Below are positions 11,901 to 26,336 of a DNA stretch of 64,000 nucleotides, one piece after another (position 1 is the stretch's first letter; every line of letters starts with the position of its first letter). Under the pieces are notes generated by a model that was not told the DNA's origin, searched no databases, and saw only the letters and a list, made by a program, of their open reading frames with translations. This DNA is from Grammothele lineata (taxonomy: Eukaryota; Basidiomycota; Agaricomycetes; Polyporales; Polyporaceae), in contig NDFF03000324.1 in NCBI GenBank assembly GCA_002150815.3, forward strand, positions 1 to 64,000, written 5' to 3'. Both the position numbers and the translations under genes were made by a program.

Positions 11901-14900
11901 GACCGCCACCGGGCGCGACGTCGATGGAACAGATCTACGTGCGCGCGGCAAAGCTCGTCAAGCGCACGCTCGACGTCGAGGGCGCGATCGTCATGGACGT
12001 CTCGCACTTTGACGTCCTCGAGACGGTCGGCTCGGAGTCGTCCGTGTCGGTCACGCTCCACGACGCGGACGGGCACTCGGACTCGCCGAGCAGGAGCCTG
12101 GGCAAAGAGGAGGTGCGGAAGCTGAGCGAGTTCTTTGAGAGGTACCCGGAGGGGAAGGTGTGCGAGGGGCTCGTGCATTCGGGGTTGAGGCCGTTCCTCC
12201 CTGCGAGGATACAGTACGTGCTAGGTGAGTTCTGGGATGCCGATTATGGGATAGATGTGGATAGCGCTCAATACGAATTCAGCGGTGCCGATATACAACA
12301 TCGACAAACGGCCGTTCGCCCTGTTATGCGCGTACAGCACCGGGGAACGATCGATACCCTTTGTACGTACCATTGCACCCTTGCTGTGCCACCGGAGCCG
12401 TTTGATTTACGATCTCCAAAAATCACGCGTTCATTATGTAGCTCGAGGGACACGAGCTGTCGTATCTCCGCGCCATCGGTAAGCGAATCTCTCTACCCGA
12501 AATTACCCTCCATGGGGACATGCTGACATCTGACATCTCTCCAGGGGTTATCATATTGTCGGCGGTCCTCAAGCGGCGCATGGTTCTCGCGGACAAGGCA
12601 AAAAGCCTGTTCATCTCAAAGTGAGTTCTGCCGGTGTGTGAGCGTCTATCTGTGAAGCTCACTGGGATCTGTCAGTATTTCACATGAGCTCCGTACACCT
12701 CTGCATGGCGTAAGTCAGACAGATTATCTCCATGGGCACCGATTCTGAGAGTGTATGCTACCCAGATCCTCGCATCGGCGGAATTGTTGTCGGAGACAAC
12801 GCTGAACCACAGTCAGGCGTCGTTCCTGCAGACCGTCCAGGCGTGCGGCACGTCCCTTGTCGAGACGGTCAACCACGTACTAGACTTTACGAAGTTGAGT
12901 GGGAACTCGAAGGCGGGCGGAGTTGAGAATGCCATCCACCTCAGCAAGTCAGTGCACCCTTCTTCCGTTCACATCGGGCGGCGTCAATCTCACCTATGTT
13001 CCTTTCTCTCCCCTTATCTTTAGGGTCAACCTCATGCAGCTCATCGAGGAGGCGACGGAGGGCTGCTGGATTGGTCATCGTGCGCGCATGTTCACGAGCG
13101 AGATCGGGAGCGTGTACTCGCCGCCCAAGGCGGATAGACAGCAGCAGCAGTCCGCGATCGTGACGAAACCCAACAAGCATGTCGAGACCGTCATAGAGAT
13201 CGGACATAGCGAGGCCGTACGTGCCCCCTCTCCGGCCGCCGTCGATGATGGGCCGCCGGCAAGAAGCACGGTGAAGAGCTCACGCCGCGTTCCTCTTCAG
13301 GGGTGGATGCTGCGCTGTGAGAAGGGCGGCATACGGCGCGTCCTCATGAACCTGTTCGGGAATAGCCTGAAGTTCACATCGGTGAGTGTATCGAGGCCGG
13401 ATCGTGAAGAGACAGGGCGATGGGCTGATGGATCTGGTGAATGCAGGACGGATACGTACACGTAATGTTACGACAGCTGCCTCCCGCGAGTGACACACCT
13501 CCCGGGAAGGTGAAGGTAGAGCTGTCGGTCCTCGACACAGGCAAGGTACGGAATCCCGCGACGAGAAATGTCTAAACCGCTTGAGACCTGATCTATCTTC
13601 GTTATGCAGGGAATCAGCCAGCACTTCTTGAAGGTATGGAAGACGTTGTATGCCATGCCTGAGCTTGAGCTAATATATCCTCATCAAACTATAGAACCAG
13701 CTGTTCCATCCGTTCTCGCAAGAGACCCCGCTCCAGACGGGGACGGGGCTCGGTCTGGCCATCGTTAACAGCATCGTCCGGTCGCCCGGAGTTGACGGCA
13801 AGGTCGACGTCTGGAGTGCGGAGGGTGTGGGCACGGAGATTAAGGTGACGTTCGATGCGGAGGTCATCGAGAGCCCCAGCGAGATGCCCTCGTTCTCCGC
13901 GGAGATGTCCAAGGTTCTGGAGCACAACCGCCTCCCGGCGGTGTCCCTCTTGTCCTTCGACGACTCTGTGAGGGGTGTGCAGCTCCTACGGAAAGTCCTC
14001 ACGCAGTACCTCGTCTCCGACTGGCACTTCCCCCTCGCCGAGGACGAAGAGAGCGGAGACATCGCGATCGTCAACGAGGACCCGACCCCCGTCACGCTCG
14101 CCATAGACCGCAAGGATGCGACGCGGCCGTTCATCATCCTCTCCTCGGCGCGGGGCGACCCACGCCTAATGGGGGTCGTGAACGAGTACGAGAACATCGG
14201 CGGGTTCTGCCGGATCGTCTACAAGCCCGTCGGGCCCTGCCGGCTTGTCGCTGCGCTCAAGCTCTCCTTGCACGCACTCAACATTGGCAAGAGTTTCCGG
14301 AACGCTGCCCCAGCCGTGCTCAGTACCAGCAGCAGCACAGCGGCGCGCCCCGATTCCCCGAGCCGATCAACGTCGTATGATCAGCCTGAAGTTGCCTCGC
14401 TCTCACGGAGGTACTCGGAGGAGAGTGTGGGGGAGGGACCGGCGTTTCCGAAGAGGCCGCCGCTAGGCCCGAGGGCGGTCACGGCGCACCCGCTCACGAG
14501 CTGGTCGAACATGCCCTCGACCGTCGTGCAGGAGGAGCCAGAGGTCGACCCGACGTTGGAGTCGCCGCAACAATCGACCCCGACGATCGCGATCGGGACG
14601 GGGGGGACGCTGTTGCGGACGTCGGTGGGCACGGTCGAGCCCTCGGGCCCGTTGCGGGTGCTGGTTGTGGAGGATAACAGCATCCTGCGAAACTTGCTGT
14701 GAGTGTGCGGCCGTCTTTGCAGGTTGATGGGGGCTAATGTGTTTGTGACTTCGTGATTAGTGTCAAGTGGCTCCGTAATATGGTGGGTGTGAGCGATCTT
14801 GCTAGAGAGGGTCTAGTTCTAAATGTTGGATCATCAGGGCTACGATTACTGCGAGGCGGTTGATGGACTCGAGGGTGTACGGACCTTTGAGACAGATGGC

Positions 14901-15270
14901 TACTTCGAGTGGGTATCTCTCTCGTCATACTTATAGGCTGCTGACTGATGCGGGCAAACCACTAGCGTTGTACTCCTGGATTTATCAATGCCGATCTTAG
15001 ATGGGGTAGGCGCTACGACCCAAATGCGACAGATCGAATCGAGACGCAAGAACGAGCAGATACCACCGCCGCATCCTACCCGTATACTCGCCCTGACAGG
15101 CATGTCTTCGCTCGAAGATAAGCGCAGAGCGTTCGAAGCGGGCGTCGATGGATAGTGAGTTTGCTTTCAACTTCCCACCTAGCTACCGCTCATTGACAAC
15201 GCGTAGCCTCGTGAAGCCGGTGGCTTTCAAGACGCTCGATTCTATGTTCCAAAAACTAGGGGTGTCATGA
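8967..15270 (+). CDS. Cytosolic hybrid histidine kinase (GAF / HisKA / HATPase / receiver)
   Basis: Two-component phosphorelay sensor. No transmembrane segment is visible. Order: a long Ser/Pro-rich N-terminus containing [17 protein letters not shown], a helical stretch ending [18 protein letters not shown] that opens a GAF-like domain (ALIDG...[22 protein letters not shown]), a second GAF-like domain (about 11930-12480), the H-box [11 protein letters not shown] with phospho-accepting His (exon 12676-12709), the N-box [15 protein letters not shown]-boxes LDTGKGIS and [10 protein letters not shown], a linker, and a C-terminal receiver with [18 protein letters not shown] (phospho-Asp) and GYLVKPVAF. 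It ends at TGA 15268. All catalytic residues seen are intact. The ligand and the class within fungal HHKs cannot be assigned from sequence alone. At least 15 introns; the first (9388-9531) is 144 nt without a stop. Confidence 0.93.
12676..12709 (+). other. 34-nt exon carrying the histidine-kinase H-box
   Basis: Acceptor CTGTCAG and donor GTAAGT bracket 34 nt that complete an Asn codon and encode [11 protein letters not shown], including the phosphorylated His. The length is not a multiple of three, so skipping would both remove the H-box and shift the frame before the ATPase domain. Confidence 0.85.
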
Positions 15271-16176
15271 CCGTTGCTGGAACGCTCAACGTTACGCACC
15301 AATGTATGATAGCCTGGAGTACCTTTCCCGCCGGCACGCGGCCGATTTCCATCATATCCGAATTTCGTTTGGCTCACGTCTCTGCCTTCTTGCCATAGTT
15401 ATATCCATGCTGTCGCGGGTCGCACATATACGTCTACTGCACATCATCGCATGCACGCACGATACGCTGTCTTGAAATCATCCACCCCTCATGTTCTTCG
15501 CCCCGCTGTCAAATATCCTCCCTCACCCACTCGCTTCTTGCCTCTGGTCTCACATATCCCCCCGGTCACGTCACATACCATCCCGAGACCGGGACTCATT
15601 ACCACTATCCGTTAGCCCGCCTCTAATGCACCCGCCACGATCGTAGTCGTATCATATATCTTCCACTCTTGCAACTTACTCATGATGGCCCAACACTGTA
15701 GCTTCCTAGTTCTCTCTCTCGACCTCCTCCTCCAGGTGTTCTTATTGCTATGGACAGTTCTCTCATCTAGATTCCCGCTAATGTATTCTCTCGACTGTAC
15801 CGATTGATCTGTGAAAGTACTTGGTGACATCCACGGCAGGTCTGCAAATAGGCTTGAGCCCTGAAGACATCAGAGACCCTATTCCGTCTCTTCGGCTTCA
15901 TGAAACGCTACTCGAGTTGGCTGAGCGACTCTCAGCGCCTGCTCCAAGCGGCGGCCGGAGTGGTGTGAGAGGATGGGCGCTCACACCAATATCGCGCCAT
16001 CGTGCTGCACGTGATGTGGGGTATACTATCGTGCATGGCTCGACTCCGACTCAGTCTTGCGAAAATCCAAGCTCGTCTGACAGCCCTCGCGCTCGTTCCG
16101 AGCGATATAAACACGTTGCGGCCGCCTGTCGTCTCATCTCTTACCACCGTCCCCCCTCTGTCCCTGCGCGCCGACG
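15271..16176. other. Intergenic: kinase 3' end and STR3-ERG12 promoter
   Basis: No gene seen. Pyrimidine-rich stretches run from about 15440 to 15740. A CACGTG palindrome within TCACGTG (minus orientation) sits at 16008-16014, and a TATA-like GATATAAA lies near 16104-16111, about 70 bp before the ATG of the next gene. Confidence 0.6.
16008..16014 (-). promoter_or_regulatory. TCACGTG (Cbf1/Met-type E-box) upstream of the lyase gene
   Basis: Reads TCACGTG on the minus strand, about 165 bp before ATG 16177. In yeasts this motif is bound by Cbf1 and recruits Met4 to methionine genes; whether that holds here is inference. Confidence 0.4.
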
Positions 16177-19100
16177 ATGGCCGCGGCGAGCTCCTCCTCG
16201 AAGCAGGCGCCCGGCGCTGAGATCCCTACCCCGGAACCTGACACTCCCTCCTCCGCCCCTCTTCAGCGCCAGCCCTACCGATTCTCGACACTCTGTGCGA
16301 CCGTCGACTCTCCGGACGCGGACCACAAGGATCAACATGGCAGTTCGAGCGTGCCGATTTACCAGACCGCGACGTTCAAGGGCGTAGGGAATGCCTATGA
16401 TTATACTCGGAGCGGAAACCCTACTAGGACTCATCTAGGTAAGCCCAAGAGTCTCCATATGTTGCACATAGGAAGATATGTTGGCTGGGATTATTGCTGC
16501 TCAAGGAGAGCGTGCCTCTCATCTTCTACATGACTCGCACTTGAGAAGGCCCCCGGCGCTTGTCGTATTGTCGCCGTTATATACGCTGTCTCTGACATTG
16601 AGATCGTAGAGCACCATATCGCGAAGATCTCTTCTGCTCAGCATGCCTTTGCCGTGTCGAGCGGGATGGCCGCGCTCGACGTCATTACTCGCCTTCTCAA
16701 GCCCGGCTGCGAGATCGTTGCGGGCGACGACTTGTACGGCGGCACGAACCGCCTCCTCACCTACCTCCGCACGCACATGGGCGTCGTCGTCCACCACGTT
16801 GATACAACGGTCGCGGACTCCGTCATTCCTGTGCTGAACCCGGGCAAGACGGCTATGGTCCTCCTCGAGAGCCCAACGAACCCGCTCCTCAAGATTGTGG
16901 ACATCGCGCGCATTAGCGCGCTAGTCAAGGAGAAGTGCGAGGACGCGATCGTTGTCGTCGACAACACCATGATGAGCCCGTACCTGCAGCGCCCGCTCGA
17001 GCATGGCGCGGATATCGTGTATGACAGTGCGACCAAGTATCTCAGCGGCCACCACGACCTCATGGCAGGCGTCATCACCTGTAACCGTGATGACATCGCG
17101 AATGTACGCTCACACCTGTGTTCATATATTTCTTGCACGCTCAATACATCTATACGACAGGACATTGCGTTCATCATCAACTCAGTAGGCAATGCACTTA
17201 CGCCATTCGACTCCTTCCTACTCCTTAGGGGTACAAAGACGCTTGCCATTCGCATGGACCGCCAACAATCTACGGCTATGCTCGTAGCCCAGATGTTGTC
17301 GAAGTTCGGCTTCGCCACTCACTACCCCGGGTTGCCCGACCACCCGGGCAAAGACATCCATGACCGTATCTCAGATGGTTAGGGCCCGTACATTTACTGG
17401 GGCGACCAATTTGCTCAACGTTGCCACTTCCGCCTCTTCACAGGTTACGGTGCCGTACTTTCCTTCGAGACTGGCGATAAAGAGCTGAGCGAGCGCATTG
17501 TTGCTGCTACGCGGCTCTGGGGAATCAGCGTTAGTTTCGGCTGTGTCAACAGTCTAATCAGCATGCCCTGTGTTATGTCGTAAGTCTGATCGTTTGCTTT
17601 TCTTCCCTCCGCTCAACCACCGAACTTCAAATAGGCACGCCTCAATTGACCCTGCCGTTCGTGCGGCGCGAGGGCTCCCCGAGGATTTGATCCGCCTCTG
17701 CGTGGGCATCGAAGACCCGGCGGATCTGCTAGACGATCTTCGCCATGCCCTTATGGACGCAGGCGCGATCACCTTCGCGGCAAACGATTATGTTCGGATT
17801 CCCAACCCTATCAGTCGTGCCGTGGAGAAGCTCGCGCTAGGCGAAGCTCAAACTGTTCGTCAGCGCACTAATCGCGAATGGTTCGTCAGTGCTCCCGGCA
17901 AGGTCATCCTCTTCGGAGAGCACGCGGTCGTGCATGGCGTTGTGAGTCATTTGGTGACGATAGCTCAATGCAAGCGATTGACATCGTTGTAGACGGCTGT
18001 CGCGGCTTCGGTGGATCTGCGGTGTTACGGGCTTACTTCACCACGCTACGACAACAAAGTCTCAGTCCACTTCGCCGACATCAGTGACTTCAAGTACGAA
18101 TGGAACATTGACGACCTACCATGGGATGCCGTGGTATCGATTCCTATGGGTGAAGACCATCCAGACTCGCTCGATCATCGAGTGGTGGAAGCTATCAAGT
18201 CTAGGGCGCTCCCTCCTGAGTCAGAAATGCCCCCGAAGACGCAAGCTGCTGCAATTGCCTTCTTATACCTCTACATGATGATGGCCCACAGCAGCTACAG
18301 GTTTGTAGCTCCTTCTATGCCTACCTGACGCGTCTCACGTCCGTCATGTAGGCCATCGTTCCACTTTGTTTGCCGCTCTACCCTCCCCATCGGTGCAGGC
18401 CTCGGTTCCTCCGCTTCGTTCTCTGTCTGCATCTCCACCGCGCTCCTCATCCTACATGGCCGCATCGAATTGCCTACTGTCCCTCCTCCCACGCGTGAGC
18501 CCGGTCCGGGTGAGCCGAGCCACGTCCACATAAAACACGGTGGCCGGCGTGCCATTCCTCCCGATGTCGCCGACGAATCCAACAGATGGGCATTCGTCGC
18601 AGAGAAGGTCCTGCACGGGAACCCGTCTGGAGTCGACAACTCCGTCGCCGTCTTTGGTGGCGCGCTTGCCTACGTGCGGCCTGGGTTCGGGAAACGGAGC
18701 GGTATGGATCAGATTCAAGGATTCAAGTCTCTCAGGTTCCTTCTCGTGGACTCGAAAGTTCCACGAGACACCAAAGCCCTCGTTGCTGGCGTCGGGAGGA
18801 AGAAGGCGGCGGAGCCGGAGGTTGTTCAAAAGCTGCTGGATTCCATCCAAGCCATCAGTAACGAGGCGAGACGTGCGCTTGCGGACCCGGACCTACCACG
18901 CGAAACCTTGCTCTCTGGTCTCTCGGTACGTCTGAACTAGTATACCCGCTATATGTCAGGAATACCCACATAAGGACGTAGGCCCTTATTGACGAGAACC
19001 ACGCCCACCTTGTGTCGCTCGGTGTCTCTCATCCCTCACTGGAGGCCATACGTGAAAAGACGGCCGCGGACCCCTTCCGCCTCAGCACCAAACTCACCGG

Positions 19101-19486
19101 TGCGGGTGGTGGAGGCTGTGCCGTGACTCTCGTGCCTGACGGTAAGCTCTACGTGCCAAGACTCATAAATGTCGATCTGATACGATCCTTGTTGTCCAGA
19201 GTTCCACGACGAGAATCTGAAGGCACTCATCGCTGCGCTCGAGGCGGACGACTTCCAGCCGTATGTGACAGCAGTCGGCGGGTCGGGTCTGGGTATCCTC
19301 TCGCCGTATGACGACATTCTTGTGGACGACGGTGTGGAGGAGACTCTTCTCTCACCGCCGATGACGCCCGACCCGAACCGTGAAGGCGGGGCGCTGCTGC
19401 GCTCTATCCGGGCACGGTTTGAGGGCGTCAGCACGGAGGAGCTGTCGAACTGGGCATCGGGTCGGGGCAAGTGGCTCTACGTCTAG
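16177..19486 (+). CDS. Cystathionine beta-lyase fused in frame to mevalonate kinase
   Basis: The first half is a PLP enzyme of the Cys/Met family: SVPIYQTATFKG, SSGMAALDVITRLLKPG, ESPTNPLLKI, the PLP lysine in YDSATKYLSGHHD, MSHASID and GLPEDLIRLCVGIED. It cleaves cystathionine to homocysteine, pyruvate and ammonia. After LDDLRHALMDAG the frame continues with no stop through about 36 residues into REWFVSAPGKVILFGEHAVVHG, the N-terminus of a GHMP kinase. Mevalonate kinase motifs follow: PIGAGLGSSASFS, NPSGVDNSV (catalytic Asp) and KLTGAGGGGCAVTL. It ends GRGKWLYV-stop at 19484-19486. The exon 17635-17941 carries both the lyase C-terminus and the kinase N-terminus, so no intron separates them. 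An internal ATG (17752) could start a separate kinase, but it lies inside the lyase. Each domain looks complete and active. The join itself is seen directly; whether one polypeptide is made is inference. Confidence 0.9.
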
Positions 19487-19786
19487 TCGACTGTCTGCGA
19501 GTACTGCGTAGATGCATTGCCGGAACCCGCTGTCGAAAACATCTATCAGCGCTTGTTGTACACTACGAATATTGTCGATACTGAATACAAGATTTCTACA
19601 GTGCTCCTGAATCATCTTCTATGCACCGATGACTCGAATCAGATGCTGTGCCATTCGCAATGATCTGTTTTACAACGTCAAGCTCAATTCCAGGTAAGTA
19701 ACGTTATACATACGACGAGCGCGTTGACGAAAAATGCAACCGGACGACTGTGTACCACTTTCTCCTGAATATCTAGAAGACGCGCA

Positions 19787-21314
19787 TCATATACCACAAA
19801 GCGACCACCATATCTCACCAGCACCAGCAGGCCCATCACCCTCAATCAACTCCATCTCAATCTCAGTGCTCGGGAGAACAAATACCACCCCACCCGCGTT
19901 TAGGACCACGCTTTCTTCTTTACCCCCCGTCTTCGTGCTGATTTTGACTTTTCCCTTCGTCACGATGCCTATTGTCGATCCACCGACTGATCCAAAGTGT
20001 TCATCCGGTGCATTAGACTTCTTGAGGAACGTCCCCAGAACCACAAACTCCTCCATGGGTGGGTCATACTTGACGGTGCGTCCAAGAAGGCCTCCTTCAT
20101 AACTCTCCGCGGGAAGACTCCAATGTGTAACAGGGCGCGCGGTGTACGTGAGCATATCAACAAAGGTGTCGATTTGGGGCGCCAGTGAAGACGGTTCGTC
20201 GAACGCGGCGTTCACGACGTTGTCCGACACGGCCATACACTCGATGATGTCTCGAAGGAAACGGCAATTTGTCAGTATCATGGTAGGAGAGCCAAAGTCC
20301 ATAACAGTTGTATACTTACCACCTTCTAGATAAGCGTGAACTTCGTCCGCACCAATGTAGATTCCCTCGCCCTTCTTCAGCTTAGCAAAATTCATGAAGA
20401 ACACCGTCGCGAGCACACCCGCGTCCCCAGGGTATTGCGCGTTCACTTTCAGGACGAGATCAGCCAGCTCCTCACTGTTGCGGAATCCAAGACTGTGTCT
20501 GTTCATCTTGATTCGCTTCTGCAGCCCGTATATCTCGGCCGCAATCGCCTCCCTCGCCTCCACGCCCCGCCTCAACAGCGTTCCGTACACGCTTCGGAGC
20601 GTGTCCGTCGTGGGCCTCTGGATGAAACTGGTCACCAGATCGGCGTCCCCGATCGCACGCGCCAGCTCCGGGACGTTAAGAACGAACGTCGCGATATCCT
20701 TGAGCGGGCGGAACCCGACGAAGCCTACGAACGCGGTATCGACCTCGCCAATGTCGATGTCAGCGTCGCCTTTCTCGACACCCGATTTGGCCCGCGCCAC
20801 GCAGAGCGGCTCGCCGATCGCGATAGCTATCTCGGGTTTGTGGTTGGCATCTACGAAAGTGTTGGGGTCTTTGAGCTGCAACTCCTCCGCGAGGCCTTTG
20901 TCCGGATGGGCTTGAAGTGGTAGGGCCTTCTGGATAGAGAGGACTTTAAAGAGGTAAGGGAGGTGCGTCGTCGCCGGCCATTTACGGAGTAGAGTCTCCC
21001 CGAGGTAAAGGGAGGGGTTTGATGAAATGAGGGACAGCAGAGATGTCTCGGGCGAGTCGAGCAGGTGTGCGGGACCATTCGTATGAGTGCCTATCCATAT
21101 CTTTCGAAACGATGCATGTCATGATGATGTGCGGGCGACGGTGGACTGGAAGTTAGCCGCGTACCTCAGCGTATGTCTTTTTCTCGTCAATTTCATAGTC
21201 ATCGCCGATAGCGTTGGGTGCGAGGCGGGCAGCAAGAGAAGACGAGCCTCGTCTTCCCCATCCATACTCCTGGACAGCAGCGCGCAGGCGGATGAGGCGG
21301 GTGCGGGACGCCAT
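19787..21314 (-). CDS. PMI40: Mannose-6-phosphate isomerase
   Basis: Zn-dependent isomerase interconverting fructose-6-P and mannose-6-P, the entry to GDP-mannose for glycosylation and cell wall. Start ATG 21314: MASRTRLIRLRAAVQEYGWG..., then after one intron WIGTHTNGPAHLL, the signature KVLSIQKALPLQAHPDKGLAEEL, KPEIAIAIGE, the metal-binding block GIYIGADEVHAYLEG|DIIECMAVSDN and the C-terminal cupin. It stops after IWWSLCGI. The intron 20251-20319 is 69 nt, stop-free and a multiple of three, so an uncorrected ORF reads through it. The active-site region is only contiguous after splicing. It converges with the fused lyase/kinase gene, with about 300 bp between stops. Confidence 0.95.
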
Positions 21315-21536
21315 GGCTGAAGATACACTCCTGGAATGGTTCTACCATATAACGTGCGGGTTTCGACTTGGTCTCCAACACATCGACTCGCTCATGAGCC
21401 AAGCATGACATCATTCTTGAGCAGAGGAAGGTGACTACGGTCCCATTTGGCAATGTCGTTGCTCTTTCGGTGATCTTGGCACTGCGCAGCATTCGGCCAA
21501 AAAGTTTGAGAGCGGGTACTGATAGGATGTCTCCAT

Positions 21537-21616
21537 GGTGAGATGGCCGAGCGGTCTAAGGCGCCAGACTAAGGATCTGGTCCGAAAGGGCGTGGGTTCG
21601 AATCCCACTCTCATCA
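21537..21616 (+). tRNA. tRNA-Leu (anticodon AAG)
   Basis: 80 nt. The acceptor stem GGTGAGA pairs with TCTCATC (one G-T), the D-arm is GGCCGAGCGGTCTAAGGC, the anticodon arm is CCAGA-CTAAGGA-TCTGG giving anticodon AAG, the variable arm is long as in class II tRNAs, and the T-arm is GTGGG-TTCGAAT-CCCAC. Discriminator A. No intron. Confidence 0.97.
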
Positions 21617-21626
21617 TTAGTTTTTG
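21617..21626 (+). terminator. Pol III terminator T-tract after tRNA-Leu
   Basis: A run of five T residues follows within a few bases of the tRNA 3' end (TTAGTTTTT). Confidence 0.7.
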
Positions 21627-21750
21627 GCCCCTCCGGGCTCCCGAGCCGGCTCAGCAGGTTGTGGCGAGTGACCTCGCCGAGCTTCGATCGATAGAAACCC
21701 TTTTGAGCTTAACGTTTCCGGAAACGCTATCAAGCAGTTAATTGTACCGC

Positions 21751-23858
<2,108 letters not shown>

Positions 23859-25123
23859 ATAGAACATGTGGACACTGCCGACAAGCCCGATGCTGCATCG
23901 CGAGAGGACGTGCTGAGAAGAACGGATATATAGGATGAGGTGTACGGCATATATGTGTGTATATACAATCTCGCAAAGAAGGACTCTTCAGGTTTGCTAG
24001 GACACTGTATGGTAGCGTGAGCGCCTGCAAAGGGGACATCCAGGTGGGATGGAGAGCTTGCGTTGATACATTGGCTAGTAAGGGCGCCGTGTGCGCACGG
24101 TTTCTATGTAACATCTCCGAGACTCTACCTACAGGCCATAATGGCACCTGCCAGAAAAGGAGGGCTGACCGGAAGAATGACGTACTTGTCTTTTATCGGA
24201 AGGCTCTTGGCGAGAGGTTTCTGAAAGCGGCGGCATCCAAACGCTGGAGCCCTGCGTGCTGCCTGCAGGCGTCATCCGGCTCCTTTTACACCTCCCACTA
24301 ACATTAGCCCCGTCCTCCGTCATATGAAGATATCCGACCGATACTTGCTTGGCCTTCCTACACAATGAGATGAGAAGTGAGATGGCGGGAATCGAACGTC
24401 GGCCCCGAGCACAAGACGCCCCCAGCGAAGCCGGCGGAGAAGGCAGGTGGACGGGAGGCGGAGAAAGACGGTGCTCCGACAGCTGAGCTGATGATGATGG
24501 GGTACGTGAGGTGCGTTACGATCAATTGAACGGAGTGGCACGATATGGACAGGCCGCCCTGGGGAGCATGATGCAGCCCGCACGGACGTTCGCAGAGGCG
24601 GCGTAGGCTTGCCGGGCCAGCGCTGGGCGCGGCCGAGGGCGGGCTGGGGGCTCGAATTGAGTGTGGCGGGCGCGGGTGCTCTGTGAGTCGTCCGACTTGT
24701 GCTTGCCGGGGAAGGAGCGTCGGAGGAGTGGCTTCAGAGCGCAGAGGGCTGGGCGGGCTCTGTCAGCCTGGCCCTCTGCGACACTCTGCCGTGCTCTGCG
24801 GACTGGGAGGGTCTCGGACGCTGTGTGGATAATGGGCGCTCGTCATCGAGTGATGGTCACAGGGCCCGTGCCTCGCTGGCGTCGGGACCGAAGACGCCGA
24901 ATGAGCGCCAAGATCTGCAGGCGCATCTTATCAGATCACGGGGCCGCCAAAATTCGGCGGGTGGGACGACTTTGCGGACGCGCGCCTGGAATATAAGCAC
25001 CCGTTGGGAGCCCGGCTCTGGTCCGTTGCCCTGCTCGTCGCCTGCAGAACCTGCCCGCCGACTTCTCCGGTCGCTTTTTTCTACAAGTCGGCCTTTCCGC
25101 CACCGCAACGCGCACTCGCCGCC
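23859..25123. other. Intergenic region upstream of ERG3
   Basis: About 1.3 kb with no gene I can support. Frames at 24661-25500 are shadows of the next gene or of GC-rich sequence. A sequence near 24385-24405 resembles a tRNA B-box in reverse, but its T-stem does not pair. TATAAG at 24992-24997 lies 127 bp before the ERG3 ATG. Confidence 0.5.
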
Positions 25124-26336
25124 ATGGATCTCGTCCTCAGCGTCGCGGATGAGTTCGTCCTCGACAAGGTCTGGGCCGCGCTTCTTCCCGTGTCCGCGTT
25201 CACGACCGTGTCCTCAAATGCTGCCGGCCTATACAACGCCTCTTCTCACGTATCCGTCGCCCCCGCTTCCCAGCCCTCAGCATGGTCTCAGCTCATTTCC
25301 TACATACCCCATCCGCCTCTCCCCGCAGATATCCTCTCCGCCCCATTGGTCGCGTCCCAAAATGCCGCCTCCGCCTGGCCACGCGACTACATGCCCCGCC
25401 AACTCGTCTCTCTTTTCGCCCTCACCCTCGTCGGCATCCATGTCCTGTATTTCCTCTTCGCCGGGCTGTCGTACAGGTACATCTTCAACCATGAGATGAT
25501 GAAGCACCCGCGCTTTCTCAAAAATCAGGTCAAGCTGGAGATCCAGTCGAGTCTCAAGGCGTTCCCCATGATGACCCTCTACACGCTTCCCTGGTTCGTG
25601 GCCGAGTGCAGGGGGCACGCGAAGCTCTATAACGATGTCGCAGAGTACGGCTGGGCGTACTTGTTCTTCTCAGTACTTTTGTGAGTCCTTTAGTTGTTAT
25701 GACGTTGTGCATGACACGCTGACAGCATTTGTTAGCTTCCTGGTGTTTACAGACTACTGCATCTACTGGATCCATCGCTGGGAGCACCACCCCTTGTTTT
25801 ACAAGTGGCTGCACAAGCCCCACCACAAGTGGCTGAGTACGTACTCTGAATATCCCACTCGAGATGTCGCGTGTCTGACGTATGTTACGCCTTTTCAGTC
25901 CCCACTCCCTTCGCCTCGCACGCGTTCCACCCGCTCGATGGATACCTGCAGTCCGTGCCGTACCACCTCTTCATCTTCCTCTTCCCCATCCAGCGCCACC
26001 TCTACCTCGGTCTCTTCGTGGCGGTGAACTTCTGGTCCATCTTCATCCACGACTCCGACATGATCACTGGCCACCCGCTGGAGAAGGTTATCAATGGCCC
26101 GGCACACCACACACTGCACCACCTTTACTTCACTGTGAACTACGGCCAGGTACGTGGATTGTGATGGTTCCTGTATGCGAACGATTTCCCTCATGCTTTT
26201 TGTCACGCAGTACTTCACGTGGGCCGACCGCATGGGCAACTCGTATCGGCAGCCCGAGTCCTCGCTCGACCCGCTCCTGGAGGTCAAGGCCGCCGAGGCA
26301 AAGAAGCAAAAGGCCGCTACAGGCAAGGATCAGTGA
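25124..26336 (+). CDS. ERG3: Sterol C5-desaturase
   Basis: ER-membrane di-iron fatty-acid-hydroxylase-superfamily enzyme that introduces the C5 double bond in ergosterol synthesis. Start ATG 25124 ([17 protein letters not shown]). Membrane segments include [20 protein letters not shown] and [21 protein letters not shown]. The three histidine boxes are present: HRWEHH, HKPHHKW and HHTLHH, plus SHAFHPLDG. Ends [14 protein letters not shown] at 26336. Three introns (starting about 25681, 25837 and 26150) each rejoin conserved sequence. Length about 340 aa, normal for the family. Confidence 0.95.

Noticed and set aside
24380..24410. Reverse-strand B-box-like GTTCGATTCCCGCC
   Set aside because: Flanking bases cannot form a T-stem or cloverleaf.
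24661..25499. 266-codon plus frame before and across the ERG3 start
   Set aside because: Its second half is ERG3 read in the wrong frame; the first half has no motif.
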